From positions 496,001 to 560,000 of the forward strand of contig CAVRLX010000003.1 in assembly GCA_963721725.1 (NCBI GenBank): 64,000 nucleotides of DNA. The letters run 5' to 3'. Under the pieces are notes generated by a model. That model saw only the letters and a list, made by a program, of their open reading frames with translations. It was not told the DNA's origin and did no database searches. Every line of letters begins with the position of its first letter. The stretch's first letter is position 1. This DNA comes from RI-153 sp963721725 (lineage in GTDB: Bacteria > Chloroflexota > Anaerolineae > Caldilineales > Caldilineaceae). This document shows, in pieces, positions 55,801-63,234 of this stretch. The position numbers and the translations under genes were made by a program.

Positions 55801-57649
55801 GCTTTGCGAGATTATTGGCTATAGCGAAGCCGAGCTTCTCGCAGGCATGGGCTTTCAGGAGATTACACATCCAGACGATCTAGGCCAGGATCTAATGTTG
55901 CTAGAACAACTGATGCGCGGGGAAACCTCGAATTATCAGATGGAAAAGCGCTATCTTCACCACAGTGGGCATCTGGTCTGGGTTCATCTGACGGTCTCGT
56001 TGGAGCGAGACGAAGCCAAACAACCACTCTATTTTATAGCGATTATTGAAGATATTACCGAGCGCAAAGAGGCAGAGCAGGCGCTGGCCGAGGCGCGGCG
56101 CGATCAGGCAGAGTTGCTTTCGCTCTTGGAATCATCGTTGACCAATGCCCCGATTGGCTTTGCCTTTTTTGACAAAGAGCATCGCTATACGCGCGTTAAT
56201 CAAACTCTGGCCCGCATCAACGGACGTTCGATTGAAGCACATTTGGGTCGCCCCCTGCGCGATGTATTGCCCCAGAGCGCGATACGCTTTGATCCTCTCA
56301 TTGATCAGGTTTTCTCTACACATCAGCCATTACAGAACCTGGAAATGACGGGTAGGGGACTCTCTAACCCGGAGTTGAACTTCCACTGGCTCATCAGTCT
56401 CTATCCGGTGATGGATCAGAACAAAGAGGTGATCTATGTGGGCGTGGTGATTGTGGATATTACGGATCGCAAGCAGGCGGAAGAAGCCCTGCGCCGCAGC
56501 GAAGAGCGCTTCCGGGTGATGGCCGAGACGTTGCCCACCATTCTCTTTACCTGTCAGCCCGATGGGGCCATTGACTACATTAATCGTCGCTTTACAGACT
56601 ATACTGGTCTGGATTCTGATCACGCGCTGGGCAGCCGCTGGACTGCGGTATTACATGCAGATGATGTGAGCCGGCACAGCCAGCAATGGCAGCGGGCGCT
56701 TTCACAACAGTTGGCCTTTGAAACAGAGTTTCGGATTTTGACCACCGACGGCAGCTATCGCTGGTTTGTGGGCCGATCTCACCCCATCCGCACATCGGAG
56801 GGAGAGATTATGCGCTGGGTAGGAACCTGTACAGATATTCACGATCAGAAGATGGCCGAGGAAGCGTTGCGCCGCAGCGAGCAGCAGCTCCGCACATTTA
56901 ACGAAACGTTGGAAGAGCGTGTACAACAGCGTACGCGACAGGTGCGCGAATTGGCCTCGGCGCTCACCTTGGCCGAGCAGCGCGAACGGCGTCGCATTTC
57001 CCACATTTTGCATGATCATGTACAACAGATGCTCTATGGCGTGCAAATGCGCGCCCATTTATTAAAGTTGGATTCGCAACAAGAAAAACACGCAGCCGTG
57101 CAGGAACACATTCTGGTTATGAATCAACTGGTGGAACAGGCGATTCGCTCGACCCGGTCACTTTCGGTGGAGCTTAGCCCGCCCGTTCTGAAGAACGAAG
57201 GACTGGCGGCGGCTTTTGAATGGCTCGCCAGCAATATGAGCGAGATGCATGGGTTGACGGTGCAAACCCACTTGCTAGACGATTATCAACCGGCCAGCGA
57301 AGATCTGCGTGTGCTTGTTTTTCAGGTTACGCGCGAATTGCTTTTTAATGTAGTGAAACATGCCAATATCCATGTGGCAAAGCTGGAAATGCAAGAAAAA
57401 GGCTCGAATTTGGTGGTGCGGGTGCTGGATCAAGGTCGCGGCTTCAATATGCGCGAAGTCGAAAACAAAGATCACAAACCCGAAGGTGGCTTTGGCCTCT
57501 ACAGCATTCAGGAGAGGTTGGCGCTTTTTGGCGGCCATCTGATCATTGAATCCAGCCTCGGTCAGGGAACCATTGCGACGATTGTTGTGCCGCGCCAGCC
57601 CACCATGCCCTCTTGGCAACATCAACTGGAATCTCTGCATAGCGACTAG
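52874..57649 (+). CDS. Giant PAS/GAF sensor histidine kinase, NarL-type (HisKA_3)
   Basis: 1591 residues in one intact frame. About nine PAS-like domains (for example PAS near 130-245 with YFKEVNQAWEEILGYT and near 940-1070 with HWIRVNQRLCEIIGYS) are interrupted by one GAF domain at roughly 630-800. A HisKA_3 dimerisation domain has ERRRISHILHDHVQQ with the phospho-acceptor His1380, followed by HATPase_c with RELLFNVVKHA, DQGRGFN and GGFGLYSIQERL. There is no membrane segment, so it is a soluble multi-ligand or redox sensor. Its receiver gene starts 34 nt downstream. The absence of a frameshift in 4.8 kb contrasts with the other two large kinases here. Confidence 0.92.
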   Translation: MIEKPSACLPLDAVSDLTGSPLIIVGEDGIVQRVNAQFCQTFRLSEEAVIGVPWHKMGKGRWDRPELHSLFQKIQESRAPQILTLLADLAGNGIHAFQMRGSHVQSAPQILLSVQAPSPVRETEQGRSRFFELSHDLLAVAGIDGYFKEVNQAWEEILGYTKAELLAVPFVQFIHPDDLARTYIAMQSAADGGVVRHFENRYRHKDGSYRWLAWSAELRVDESLIYASARDITAQKESETRLRESESLLSSILSSSLDGIMAFAAVRDDKGEIVDFEWLMANPRSQDLTGRAPSSLVGQRLLEQMPGNREVGLFDRYVRVAETGEPASHEFFYDHDGMRTWFQNTAVKLGDGFAVTFRDVTQEREMEELRLALTTGQMGTWELDLQTFDVKRSAGTDEMFDLPADGLPRKLPAYLERIHPDDRERFQQTIAEAVRLKRSHSIEYRIVRPDGSLRWVSSRGTVILNEAGDAARKVGALTDITEQKETEEALRLAEERFRIALQNTAITVFNHDSDLRYTWIYNNPQSQHPGIDPNQDDNQTVLGKRDTEIIWRRDEGEMLEAMKALVLAEGIGLRQEITITPSPTSAPVTYDITLEPRRNSAGEVVGLTGAAVDITEYRTIKSEMEERARQQAVIAELGQQALTGIALDTLMQNAVEQIAETLNVEYCKVLELLPDGDALLLRAGVGWLPGYTVGEATVGADLDSQAGYTLMMNDPVIVQDLRQETRFSGPPLLQIHEVVSGMSVIIAGQPQPYGVLGAHTRVQRQFSPDQVNFLQSIANLLAMTVERRKAEQEQVEARQRIEVLAAEHAHNLAQLRAIFANITEGLVIADAQGTIVDMNPAAITLYQFGNVAEVQVPLLHYADYFEFFALDGTLLSPEEWPISRVLRQESFQGAEVYTRRKDNRVEWIGNYNGTPVYDQEGRLIFAVLTVRDVTESKRNEQALAESEARFRNTYENAAVGISHVDLDGHWIRVNQRLCEIIGYSEAELLAGMGFQEITHPDDLGQDLMLLEQLMRGETSNYQMEKRYLHHSGHLVWVHLTVSLERDEAKQPLYFIAIIEDITERKEAEQALAEARRDQAELLSLLESSLTNAPIGFAFFDKEHRYTRVNQTLARINGRSIEAHLGRPLRDVLPQSAIRFDPLIDQVFSTHQPLQNLEMTGRGLSNPELNFHWLISLYPVMDQNKEVIYVGVVIVDITDRKQAEEALRRSEERFRVMAETLPTILFTCQPDGAIDYINRRFTDYTGLDSDHALGSRWTAVLHADDVSRHSQQWQRALSQQLAFETEFRILTTDGSYRWFVGRSHPIRTSEGEIMRWVGTCTDIHDQKMAEEALRRSEQQLRTFNETLEERVQQRTRQVRELASALTLAEQRERRRISHILHDHVQQMLYGVQMRAHLLKLDSQQEKHAAVQEHILVMNQLVEQAIRSTRSLSVELSPPVLKNEGLAAAFEWLASNMSEMHGLTVQTHLLDDYQPASEDLRVLVFQVTRELLFNVVKHANIHVAKLEMQEKGSNLVVRVLDQGRGFNMREVENKDHKPEGGFGLYSIQERLALFGGHLIIESSLGQGTIATIVVPRQPTMPSWQHQLESLHSD

Positions 57650-57683
57650 CCCCAAGCTTCTATCCATTATCGGAGCCTGCCCC

Positions 57684-58073
57684 ATGTACAACATCTTCAT
57701 TGTTGAAGATCACCCTATTATTCGCCAGGGTTACGCCGCTTTGATCAACCGGGAAAGCGACATGACAGTCTGTGGAGAAGCGACTTCCGTCGAAGACGCC
57801 ATCCAACGCTTGCCAGAGATCAACCCAGATCTGGTGATTGTGGACATTTCGCTGGGCGAAAGTAGTGGGCTGGAGCTGTTAAAGCAGCTTCAACGCGTTG
57901 CGCCCCAGTTGCCTACGTTGGTCGTCTCGGGGCACGATGAATCAGTCTATGGCGAAACAGTCTATCGACTGGGGGCCAAAGGCTACATCACCAAAGAAAG
58001 TCCCCACTTGTTTATTGATACGATTCGGCGGGTTCTCGGCAATGAACCGCATACCAGTCAAGTTGAAGGGTAA
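57684..58073 (+). CDS. Single-domain response regulator paired with the giant kinase
   Basis: 129 residues, receiver only. VEDHPIIRQGY, acceptor Asp in VIVDISLGESSG, VVSGHDES and KESPHLF. It lacks the HTH that NarL-type partners normally carry. ATG 57684 follows CGGAGCC; the longer frame from 57546 overlaps the kinase and is rejected. It is closely related to the lone receiver at 27886. The lack of an output domain suggests control by protein interaction or a further phosphotransfer step. Confidence 0.9.
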   Translation: MYNIFIVEDHPIIRQGYAALINRESDMTVCGEATSVEDAIQRLPEINPDLVIVDISLGESSGLELLKQLQRVAPQLPTLVVSGHDESVYGETVYRLGAKGYITKESPHLFIDTIRRVLGNEPHTSQVEG

Positions 58074-58087
58074 GCAAGGGCGCAACC

Positions 58088-58522
58088 ATGACCGACGAAA
58101 ATTACAACTGGCAAGAGCAGATGCGAGAGAAGGCAATTGACGTGCGCAACGAGGCCATTATGCAGGGCGTGTCGCTCTATTTGCTGGCCCGGCGTGTGCT
58201 ATTGGCCGGGTTGGGGGCAGTGGCCTTGAGCATGGAAGAAGCAGAGGCGTTTGTGGATAGGTTGGTGGAGCGGGGCGAGATTGCCGAAGTGGAGGCCCAA
58301 AAGCTGCTACAAGACTTCCGCGAACGCATGAAAAGCAACGAGACACAGCTTCAGGGTGTGGGCCAACAGGGGGCAAAACAGGCCGAATCCTTGGTGGAGG
58401 AGCATATTTCCGCTGTGTTACACCGCATGAATGTGCCCACCAAACGCGATATCGATGAGCTAAGCGGGCAAATTGAACAACTGAGTGCCAAGATCGATGC
58501 GCTGCGGGAGCGTAACGCCTAG
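58088..58522 (+). CDS. Phasin-like (PhaF/PhaI-type) protein
   Basis: 144 residues, almost wholly helical. LLARRVLLAGLGAVALSMEEAEAFVDRLVERGE is the conserved phasin-type core; the C-terminus, NVPTKRDIDELSGQIEQLSAKIDALRE in part, is a coiled coil that would allow oligomers. Phasins coat polyhydroxyalkanoate granules. It is only 14 nt behind the receiver gene, so it may be an operon partner of the signalling pair. No PHA synthase is in the window, so a role in granules is inferred from family alone. Confidence 0.72.
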   Translation: MTDENYNWQEQMREKAIDVRNEAIMQGVSLYLLARRVLLAGLGAVALSMEEAEAFVDRLVERGEIAEVEAQKLLQDFRERMKSNETQLQGVGQQGAKQAESLVEEHISAVLHRMNVPTKRDIDELSGQIEQLSAKIDALRERNA

Positions 58523-58531
58523 GTTGCTGAT

Positions 58532-59224
58532 CTAGGCATTACGCTTCTCCACTTTTGCGGGAAGAGGCCGTCTTGGCGCGCCAGCCTGTTTCTGTGGCAA
58601 TGGGCCGCTCCAGCGCATTCGTGCTGTTCTGGCCCGCTGGCGCACGGCGGGGATGCGTAGAATGAGCAACACAGCCAGGATTCCGCCCCAGATCAGCGGC
58701 TCGCGCACGTCGGCTTTCACCACCCAAACGTAGTGGAAGATTGCCAGAATGCCAGCAGCATAGACCCAGCGATGCAGCGCTTTCCAGCGTTTACCCAAGC
58801 GGCGCATCCAGCCCTTGGTAGAGGTCAACGCCAACGGTAACAAGATCAGGAAAGCGGCGAAGCCAACCAAGGCATAGCGCTTTTCAAAAATGGCTTCATA
58901 GAGCAGCCCCCAATCGAAGCCATAATCGAGCCCGATGAAGATCAGAAAGTGGGCAGCCACATAGAAAAAGGCATAGAGGCCCAACCATTTACGCGTGGGG
59001 ATCACTTCGCTCCAGCCCAGGATCGAGCTGGCCGGGGTCACGGCCAACGAAAGGATCAGCAAGATCAGAGCGGGCTTGCCTGTGCGAAAGGTAATGTCCT
59101 GGATGGGGTTGATGCTAAGATTGCCCATGATGACATCCCAGATCAGCCACGTGATGGGAATCAGGGCGCCAATGTGCGTGGCCCAGAGCAAGGTACGTTT
59201 GGTGATAAATTTGGACAGTGACAT
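58532..59224 (-). CDS. msrQ: MsrQ heme-binding membrane subunit of the methionine sulfoxide reductase system
   Basis: 230 residues with six membrane helices of the ferric-reductase/YedZ fold: FRTGKPALILLILSLAVTPA, RKWLGLYAFFYVAAHFLIFIG in part, and LGKRWKALHRWVYAAGILAIFHYVW. The paired His residues bind b-type heme. MsrQ passes electrons from the quinone pool or FMN to MsrP outside the membrane for repair of oxidised methionines. The basic C-terminal tail is longer than usual. It follows msrP on the same strand with a 172-bp gap that carries two hairpins. Confidence 0.88.
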   Translation of the reverse strand: MSLSKFITKRTLLWATHIGALIPITWLIWDVIMGNLSINPIQDITFRTGKPALILLILSLAVTPASSILGWSEVIPTRKWLGLYAFFYVAAHFLIFIGLDYGFDWGLLYEAIFEKRYALVGFAAFLILLPLALTSTKGWMRRLGKRWKALHRWVYAAGILAIFHYVWVVKADVREPLIWGGILAVLLILRIPAVRQRARTARMRWSGPLPQKQAGAPRRPLPAKVEKRNA

Positions 59225-59242
59225 AGGGGGCCTCGAGGGTGG

Positions 59243-59281
59243 ACCAGAAGTCGCCCTTTTTTCAAAAGATCGACTTCTGGT
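59243..59281. terminator. Hairpin in the msrP-msrQ gap
   Basis: Perfect 11-bp arms ACCAGAAGTCG (59243-59253) and 59271-59281 around a T-rich loop, just upstream of the msrQ start on the minus strand. It may process or attenuate the transcript between msrP and msrQ. Confidence 0.55.
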
Positions 59282-59294
59282 TAAATGCGAATTT

Positions 59295-59383
59295 GTATCT
59301 CAGGTCTAGGGTGCGACGCACTCGCCACACACGCTTTTCACAGCCACTTTACCCTGGCGAGTGCGTCGTACCTGTATCGGTAC
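59295..59383. repeat. Dispersed hairpin repeat, copy 4
   Basis: Arms GTGCGACGCACTCGCCA (59311-59327) and 59355-59371 match at 16 of 17 positions. The loop CACACGCTTTTCACAGCC aligns with copies 1 and 3 in the same orientation. The left end carries AGGTCTAGG, the right end CCTGTATCGGTAC. It is located between msrP and msrQ, within a likely operon. Confidence 0.85.
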
Positions 59384-59396
59384 GCGAATTTTATAC

Positions 59397-60374
59397 CTAA
59401 AAGTTCTTCGTCAGATCCATGCCCGCATAGAGTGCAGCCACCTGCTCCTCATAGCCGTTAAACATAAGCGTATCGCGTCGCCCCAATTCGCCGATACGCC
59501 GCTCCGATCCCTGTGACCAGCGTGGGTGGTTGACCGTGGGGTTGACGTTGGCATAAAAGCCATATTCGTTGGAGGCCGCGGCCATCCACAACGATGTAGG
59601 CATCTCGGCCACAAGGTCGATCTTAACAATCGATTTAATACTCTTAAAGCCATATTTCCAGGGGACAACCAGGCGCACGGGTGCGCCGTTTTGCGGGAGC
59701 AGTTCCTTGCCATACAGTCCAGTTGCCAGCAGAGTGAGGTCATTCATGGCTTCGTCCACTCGCAGCCCCTCAACATAGGGCCAGGTATACCATGAACTGC
59801 TTTGGCCCGGCATTTCCTCTGGGCGGAGGACGGTTTCGAAGCGTACATACTTGGCTTCGGCGGTGGGTTCCACGGTTTCCAACAGTTTACGCAACGGAAA
59901 GCCCATCCACGGGATCACCATCGACCAGGCTTCCACACAGCGCAGCCGATAGATGCGCTCTTCAATGTCATACTTGCTTTTGAGATCATCAAGATCGTAG
60001 ATACCTGGGTTAGTGACCAACCCGCCCACCTCGATCTGCCAGGGCGAGGTAGTAAAGCCCTGGGCCAGCCGCGCCACGCCTTGCTTGTCCACGGTGAACT
60101 CGTAGTAGTTGTTGTAGTTCGTGATCTCCTCGAAGCTGTTGAGAGGATCGCCCAACTCGTCGGCGGTGGTGCTGGCAACGGGTGGCGTGCCGTCGTCGGG
60201 GAGCGCCGCCGCGGGGGCACTCTCGTTGCTGGCAGCGGGACTGCTGGGTCCACACGCCGCCAATGCCAGCGCGCTGGCCGCCAACACGCCAGCCCCTTGC
60301 ATAAACGTGCGCCGATTTAGATAGACCTGTTCGGGTGTAATCTCAGACGATGGAATTTTGGGGAAATTGCTCAT
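59397..60374 (-). CDS. msrP: MsrP molybdopterin-dependent methionine sulfoxide reductase
   Basis: 325 residues from ATG 60374, preceded by GGAAGGAAC. The N-terminus carries a twin-arginine export signal, NRRTFMQGAGVLAASALALAAC, whose end also fits a lipobox (LAAC), so the protein may be exported folded and then lipid-anchored. The catalytic domain has IYRLRCVEAWSMVIPWMGFPL with the Mo-ligand Cys, and VVPWKYGFKSIKSIVKI. It reduces oxidised methionine in envelope proteins with electrons from MsrQ. The lipobox is unusual against the soluble periplasmic E. coli protein, but is sensible in a monoderm-type envelope. Confidence 0.92.
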   Translation of the reverse strand: MSNFPKIPSSEITPEQVYLNRRTFMQGAGVLAASALALAACGPSSPAASNESAPAAALPDDGTPPVASTTADELGDPLNSFEEITNYNNYYEFTVDKQGVARLAQGFTTSPWQIEVGGLVTNPGIYDLDDLKSKYDIEERIYRLRCVEAWSMVIPWMGFPLRKLLETVEPTAEAKYVRFETVLRPEEMPGQSSSWYTWPYVEGLRVDEAMNDLTLLATGLYGKELLPQNGAPVRLVVPWKYGFKSIKSIVKIDLVAEMPTSLWMAAASNEYGFYANVNPTVNHPRWSQGSERRIGELGRRDTLMFNGYEEQVAALYAGMDLTKNF

Positions 60375-60571
60375 GAGTTCCTTCCTCACCAATATGGGTT
60401 ACGTTGCGATAAGCATCGCGCACAAATGTAGCCGTGTACTTGTGAAAGTCTTATAAAACTATTATGGGAAAGCCCAATACAATCACTCTACCCTTGTTCT
60501 GGGTCCGCCGTCTGTGATGTGGGTTTCGCTCCACTTTTTCAAATGCTCCTTTTATTCAAAGGCACAAGCCT

Positions 60572-61048
60572 ATGCTGCTTCACATGCTCCATCCGGCGTT
60601 GGTTCATTTTCCCATTGCATTTCTGATGGGGGCCAGTGTGTGTGGGCTGGCCTCTCTGCATTGGCGAGCACTGCCCCCGCTGCTGATCTTGACATGGTGG
60701 CTGATGGCGGCGGGGTGGGTTTCGTTGGTGGCGGCAATTATCAGCGGGATCATCGCCCAGGGCGGATTGCCGCCGCAGGCGCCCTATCGCAGTGTTTTGA
60801 ATTGGCACACCACAAGCGGTCTCATTTTAGCGCTCTTGTACGGCGATCTGCTCTATCGAAGTTGGATTCATAGCCTGGGGGAACGCAAAAAAGCGCCAGC
60901 CGACCGTGTAGAATTTATACACCATCCGCGGCAAAAATGGCTGCTGACCACGGAACTGGTTCTGGGAATTGCGCTGGTTATCTTAAGCGGCTGGCTGGGC
61001 GGGGAGTTGGTCTATACGTGGGGGGTAAATGTGAAACTGGGAGAGTAG
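60572..61048 (+). CDS. DUF2231 membrane protein
   Basis: 158 residues with four membrane helices. LHPALVHFPIAFLMGASV is the hallmark of DUF2231; a conserved His is also in LNWHTTSGLILALLYG. Function unknown; members often lie near redox or metal genes and may bind heme. It is divergent from msrP across a 197-bp region with no recognised element. The end of the gene runs into GGGGAAT-type repeat words. Confidence 0.82.
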   Translation: MLLHMLHPALVHFPIAFLMGASVCGLASLHWRALPPLLILTWWLMAAGWVSLVAAIISGIIAQGGLPPQAPYRSVLNWHTTSGLILALLYGDLLYRSWIHSLGERKKAPADRVEFIHHPRQKWLLTTELVLGIALVILSGWLGGELVYTWGVNVKLGE

Positions 61049-61103
61049 GGAATAGGGGAATTGGTTCAAGTATCCAATCGCCCCATCCCCCATACGCTCT
61101 CTA

Positions 61104-62204
61104 CTATATCACCTCTAGCCCATTCAACCCCGGCAACGCCGGGAAGCTCGCGTGCGGCTCCGTTTGATACCAAAAGGCGGTGGAGGCGATGTCATCTTGT
61201 AGGGGCAGATAGCGCGACTTGCCTTCAAGCTGTGAGCGCCACCCCAGCGCCTGGATGGTGACACGCAGATCTTGCTGAAAGCGGATTGGGTCCATGACGT
61301 GCCAGCGGTACATCCCAAAGCGCTGCTGGCTGCGATAGAGTCCGTCCGGTTTGATCACCTGGGGCATGCCCAAGAAGGGTGTGGAAAAGACGCCATACTC
61401 CCCTTTGGGATGTTCAAAATTCCACGCCCCGCCAAAGTAATCCTCGGTCCCCGTACCGGCAATTGTGGGCCAGTCAGTGTCACCGTCCATGTAAAACTTA
61501 ATCTCGCCTTCGCCCCACCAACCTGTGTTGTTCACCCCCCAAGCAATGTAGGTTCCCACATAGTGTCCCTGCCCGTTGACACCCTCCAACAGGGTGTGGA
61601 CTTCGCCATAGGGCAGCGGATTGTCGCGCCGCCATTGGGCGTGGAAATAGGCGCGGTCGTCTGGCACGTCGGTCAGCGCATAGGTGATCTGATAGTAAAA
61701 GCCGCGCACCTCGTCGGGCGCGAGGTTCTCCACGGTGATGCGGGCGTGCCGCCGAAAAGGCATCTCCCAATAGCTGTTGAAGCCACCTGCCGGGTTCACC
61801 GCCACGGGCAACGAGGCAATGTTACAACGTTCGCCCCAGCCGTTACAGAAGAAATCGCCAATCGGCGTCTCCACCGAGGGCGTCTCCTCGTGATCCCAAT
61901 AGATGCGCAGCACCAAGCGCCGCCAATGTTGCGGATGCACCGTCAGCCAGATGTGTTGAACTGCGCCCGGCCCGTCAATCTCGGCCAGGGTCACGAGTTC
62001 GTGCGGGCCAATGTGGATCGAGGGCGAGAGCTTCCAGCCCTGGCCCAGTTCACGCGCGGCCACGGCTCCGGTTCCCTCGGTTGCCATGCCGCCCCTGCCT
62101 TTTGCGCCGTCAAAGTTCTCTGCCGAGATCGAGCGCGTCTGCGCGTTAGAAAGCTGTGCCAGATTGCCCAGGTGCATGCCCAGGCCGTTGAACGAAAGCG
62201 ACAT
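61104..62204 (-). CDS. GH172 (DUF2961) glycoside hydrolase-like protein
   Basis: 366 residues, complete. SISAENFDGAKGRGG, WKLSPSIHIGPHELVTLAEIDGPG in part, YWDHEETPSVETPIGDFFC, GTGTEDYFGGAW and YRWHVMDPIRF are typical DUF2961 motifs, now the GH172 family of difructose-anhydride and alpha-furanosidase enzymes. No signal peptide, so it would act on imported sugars. AAGGAG lies 9 nt before the ATG. It belongs with the isomerase and PhyH genes upstream on the same strand. Confidence 0.88.
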   Translation of the reverse strand: MSLSFNGLGMHLGNLAQLSNAQTRSISAENFDGAKGRGGMATEGTGAVAARELGQGWKLSPSIHIGPHELVTLAEIDGPGAVQHIWLTVHPQHWRRLVLRIYWDHEETPSVETPIGDFFCNGWGERCNIASLPVAVNPAGGFNSYWEMPFRRHARITVENLAPDEVRGFYYQITYALTDVPDDRAYFHAQWRRDNPLPYGEVHTLLEGVNGQGHYVGTYIAWGVNNTGWWGEGEIKFYMDGDTDWPTIAGTGTEDYFGGAWNFEHPKGEYGVFSTPFLGMPQVIKPDGLYRSQQRFGMYRWHVMDPIRFQQDLRVTIQALGWRSQLEGKSRYLPLQDDIASTAFWYQTEPHASFPALPGLNGLEVI

Positions 62205-62271
62205 GTGTAGGTTTCTCCTTGATTCGTCATTCGTGAACCGTGATGCGTAATTCGTGTTTACGCTTCACAGT

Positions 62272-63126
62272 TCAGCCAACATAGGGCGCGACACATTCGC
62301 GCAGGGCAACCAGATTATCCCACTCGGTTTCGTTGCCACGCAGCGGTGCATCAAAGATCAGCGAAAGCGGCCCGTCAAACCCGGTCTCGGCCAGCAGATC
62401 CATGCCCTGTTTGAGTTCGCTTAAATCGAGCACACCCTCGGTGTCATAGTTGGCTTTGACATGGGCAGAGTCGGCACGCGGGAAGATAGCAGCCAGATCC
62501 ATATGTTTGCTCGACCCTTTGAAATTGCCGAAGTCCGCGCACAGCCCCACCTTTCCTTCGCACAGATCAAGCAGCGCCAAGACGGCCTCAGGCTGGCTGG
62601 CCGTTTCGCGGAAGTTTTCGGTAATAATGCGCACGCCCTGCGCTGTGGCTTCGTCGGCCAGTTGCCGCAGATGCCGAGCGCTGCGCTGCAAAACCGGATC
62701 GTCGCGGAGATTGGCGTTGAGCGTATCCACCAGCGTATACCCGGCTACCACCCGTGCATGGGACGCCCCGCAGTGGGCGGCAATGCCGATCCAATCGCGA
62801 ATCCAGGCCAGATGTTCCGCCCGTTTCGTTTCGTCGGGCTGGGTAATATCGCCAGCGTCAATCAAAATGCTAAAGAGTTCGGTGCCGCTTTCGGCCAGCG
62901 CCGCGCGGAGATCGTCTAAAAAGGCGGGATCGGTGCTGGGGAAATGAAAGTGAACGATCTCTAGCGTGCCAATGCCGATCTGGGCCAAACGAGAGGGCAG
63001 ATCCAGCAACGATGACGGATCAGGATCCGCTGCACGTGTAGCGGGCGGCGGGGCGTCTGGCCCCCACAGCGGCGGGCGACCCAATGCCCGGTGCAAACTC
63101 CAAGAGGAAGTAGAAAGGCGTGGCAT
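62272..63126 (-). CDS. Sugar phosphate isomerase/epimerase-like TIM barrel (AP endonuclease 2 family)
   Basis: 284 residues. A xylose-isomerase-like barrel with GTLEIVHFHFPS, ARVVAGYT, VRIITENFRETASQP, VGLCADFGNF, DSAHVKANYD and GPLSLIFDAPL, in which Glu, Asp, His and Glu/Asp form the metal site. Proteins of this kind isomerise or epimerise sugars or inositols; the substrate is unknown. AAAGGAG precedes the ATG. It lies between the GH172 and PhyH genes. Confidence 0.82.
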   Translation of the reverse strand: MPRLSTSSWSLHRALGRPPLWGPDAPPPATRAADPDPSSLLDLPSRLAQIGIGTLEIVHFHFPSTDPAFLDDLRAALAESGTELFSILIDAGDITQPDETKRAEHLAWIRDWIGIAAHCGASHARVVAGYTLVDTLNANLRDDPVLQRSARHLRQLADEATAQGVRIITENFRETASQPEAVLALLDLCEGKVGLCADFGNFKGSSKHMDLAAIFPRADSAHVKANYDTEGVLDLSELKQGMDLLAETGFDGPLSLIFDAPLRGNETEWDNLVALRECVAPYVG

Positions 63127-63178
63127 GGGGGAAACTCCTTTGATAGATCAGGAAAAGTGGGAAAGTGGGAAACCGGGT

Positions 63179-63227
63179 TGCGTGCTGCGTGTTGCCTGTT
63201 TTGGATTCACGCAACACGCAGCACGCA
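63179..63227. terminator. 17-bp perfect hairpin between PhyH and isomerase genes
   Basis: Arms TGCGTGCTGCGTGTTGC (63179-63195) and 63211-63227. Built from iterated GCGTG/TGTTGC words, it lies 8 bp behind the stop of the leftward PhyH gene. The word also occurs at 26561-26604. Confidence 0.75.
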
Positions 63228-63234
63228 CTACAGG

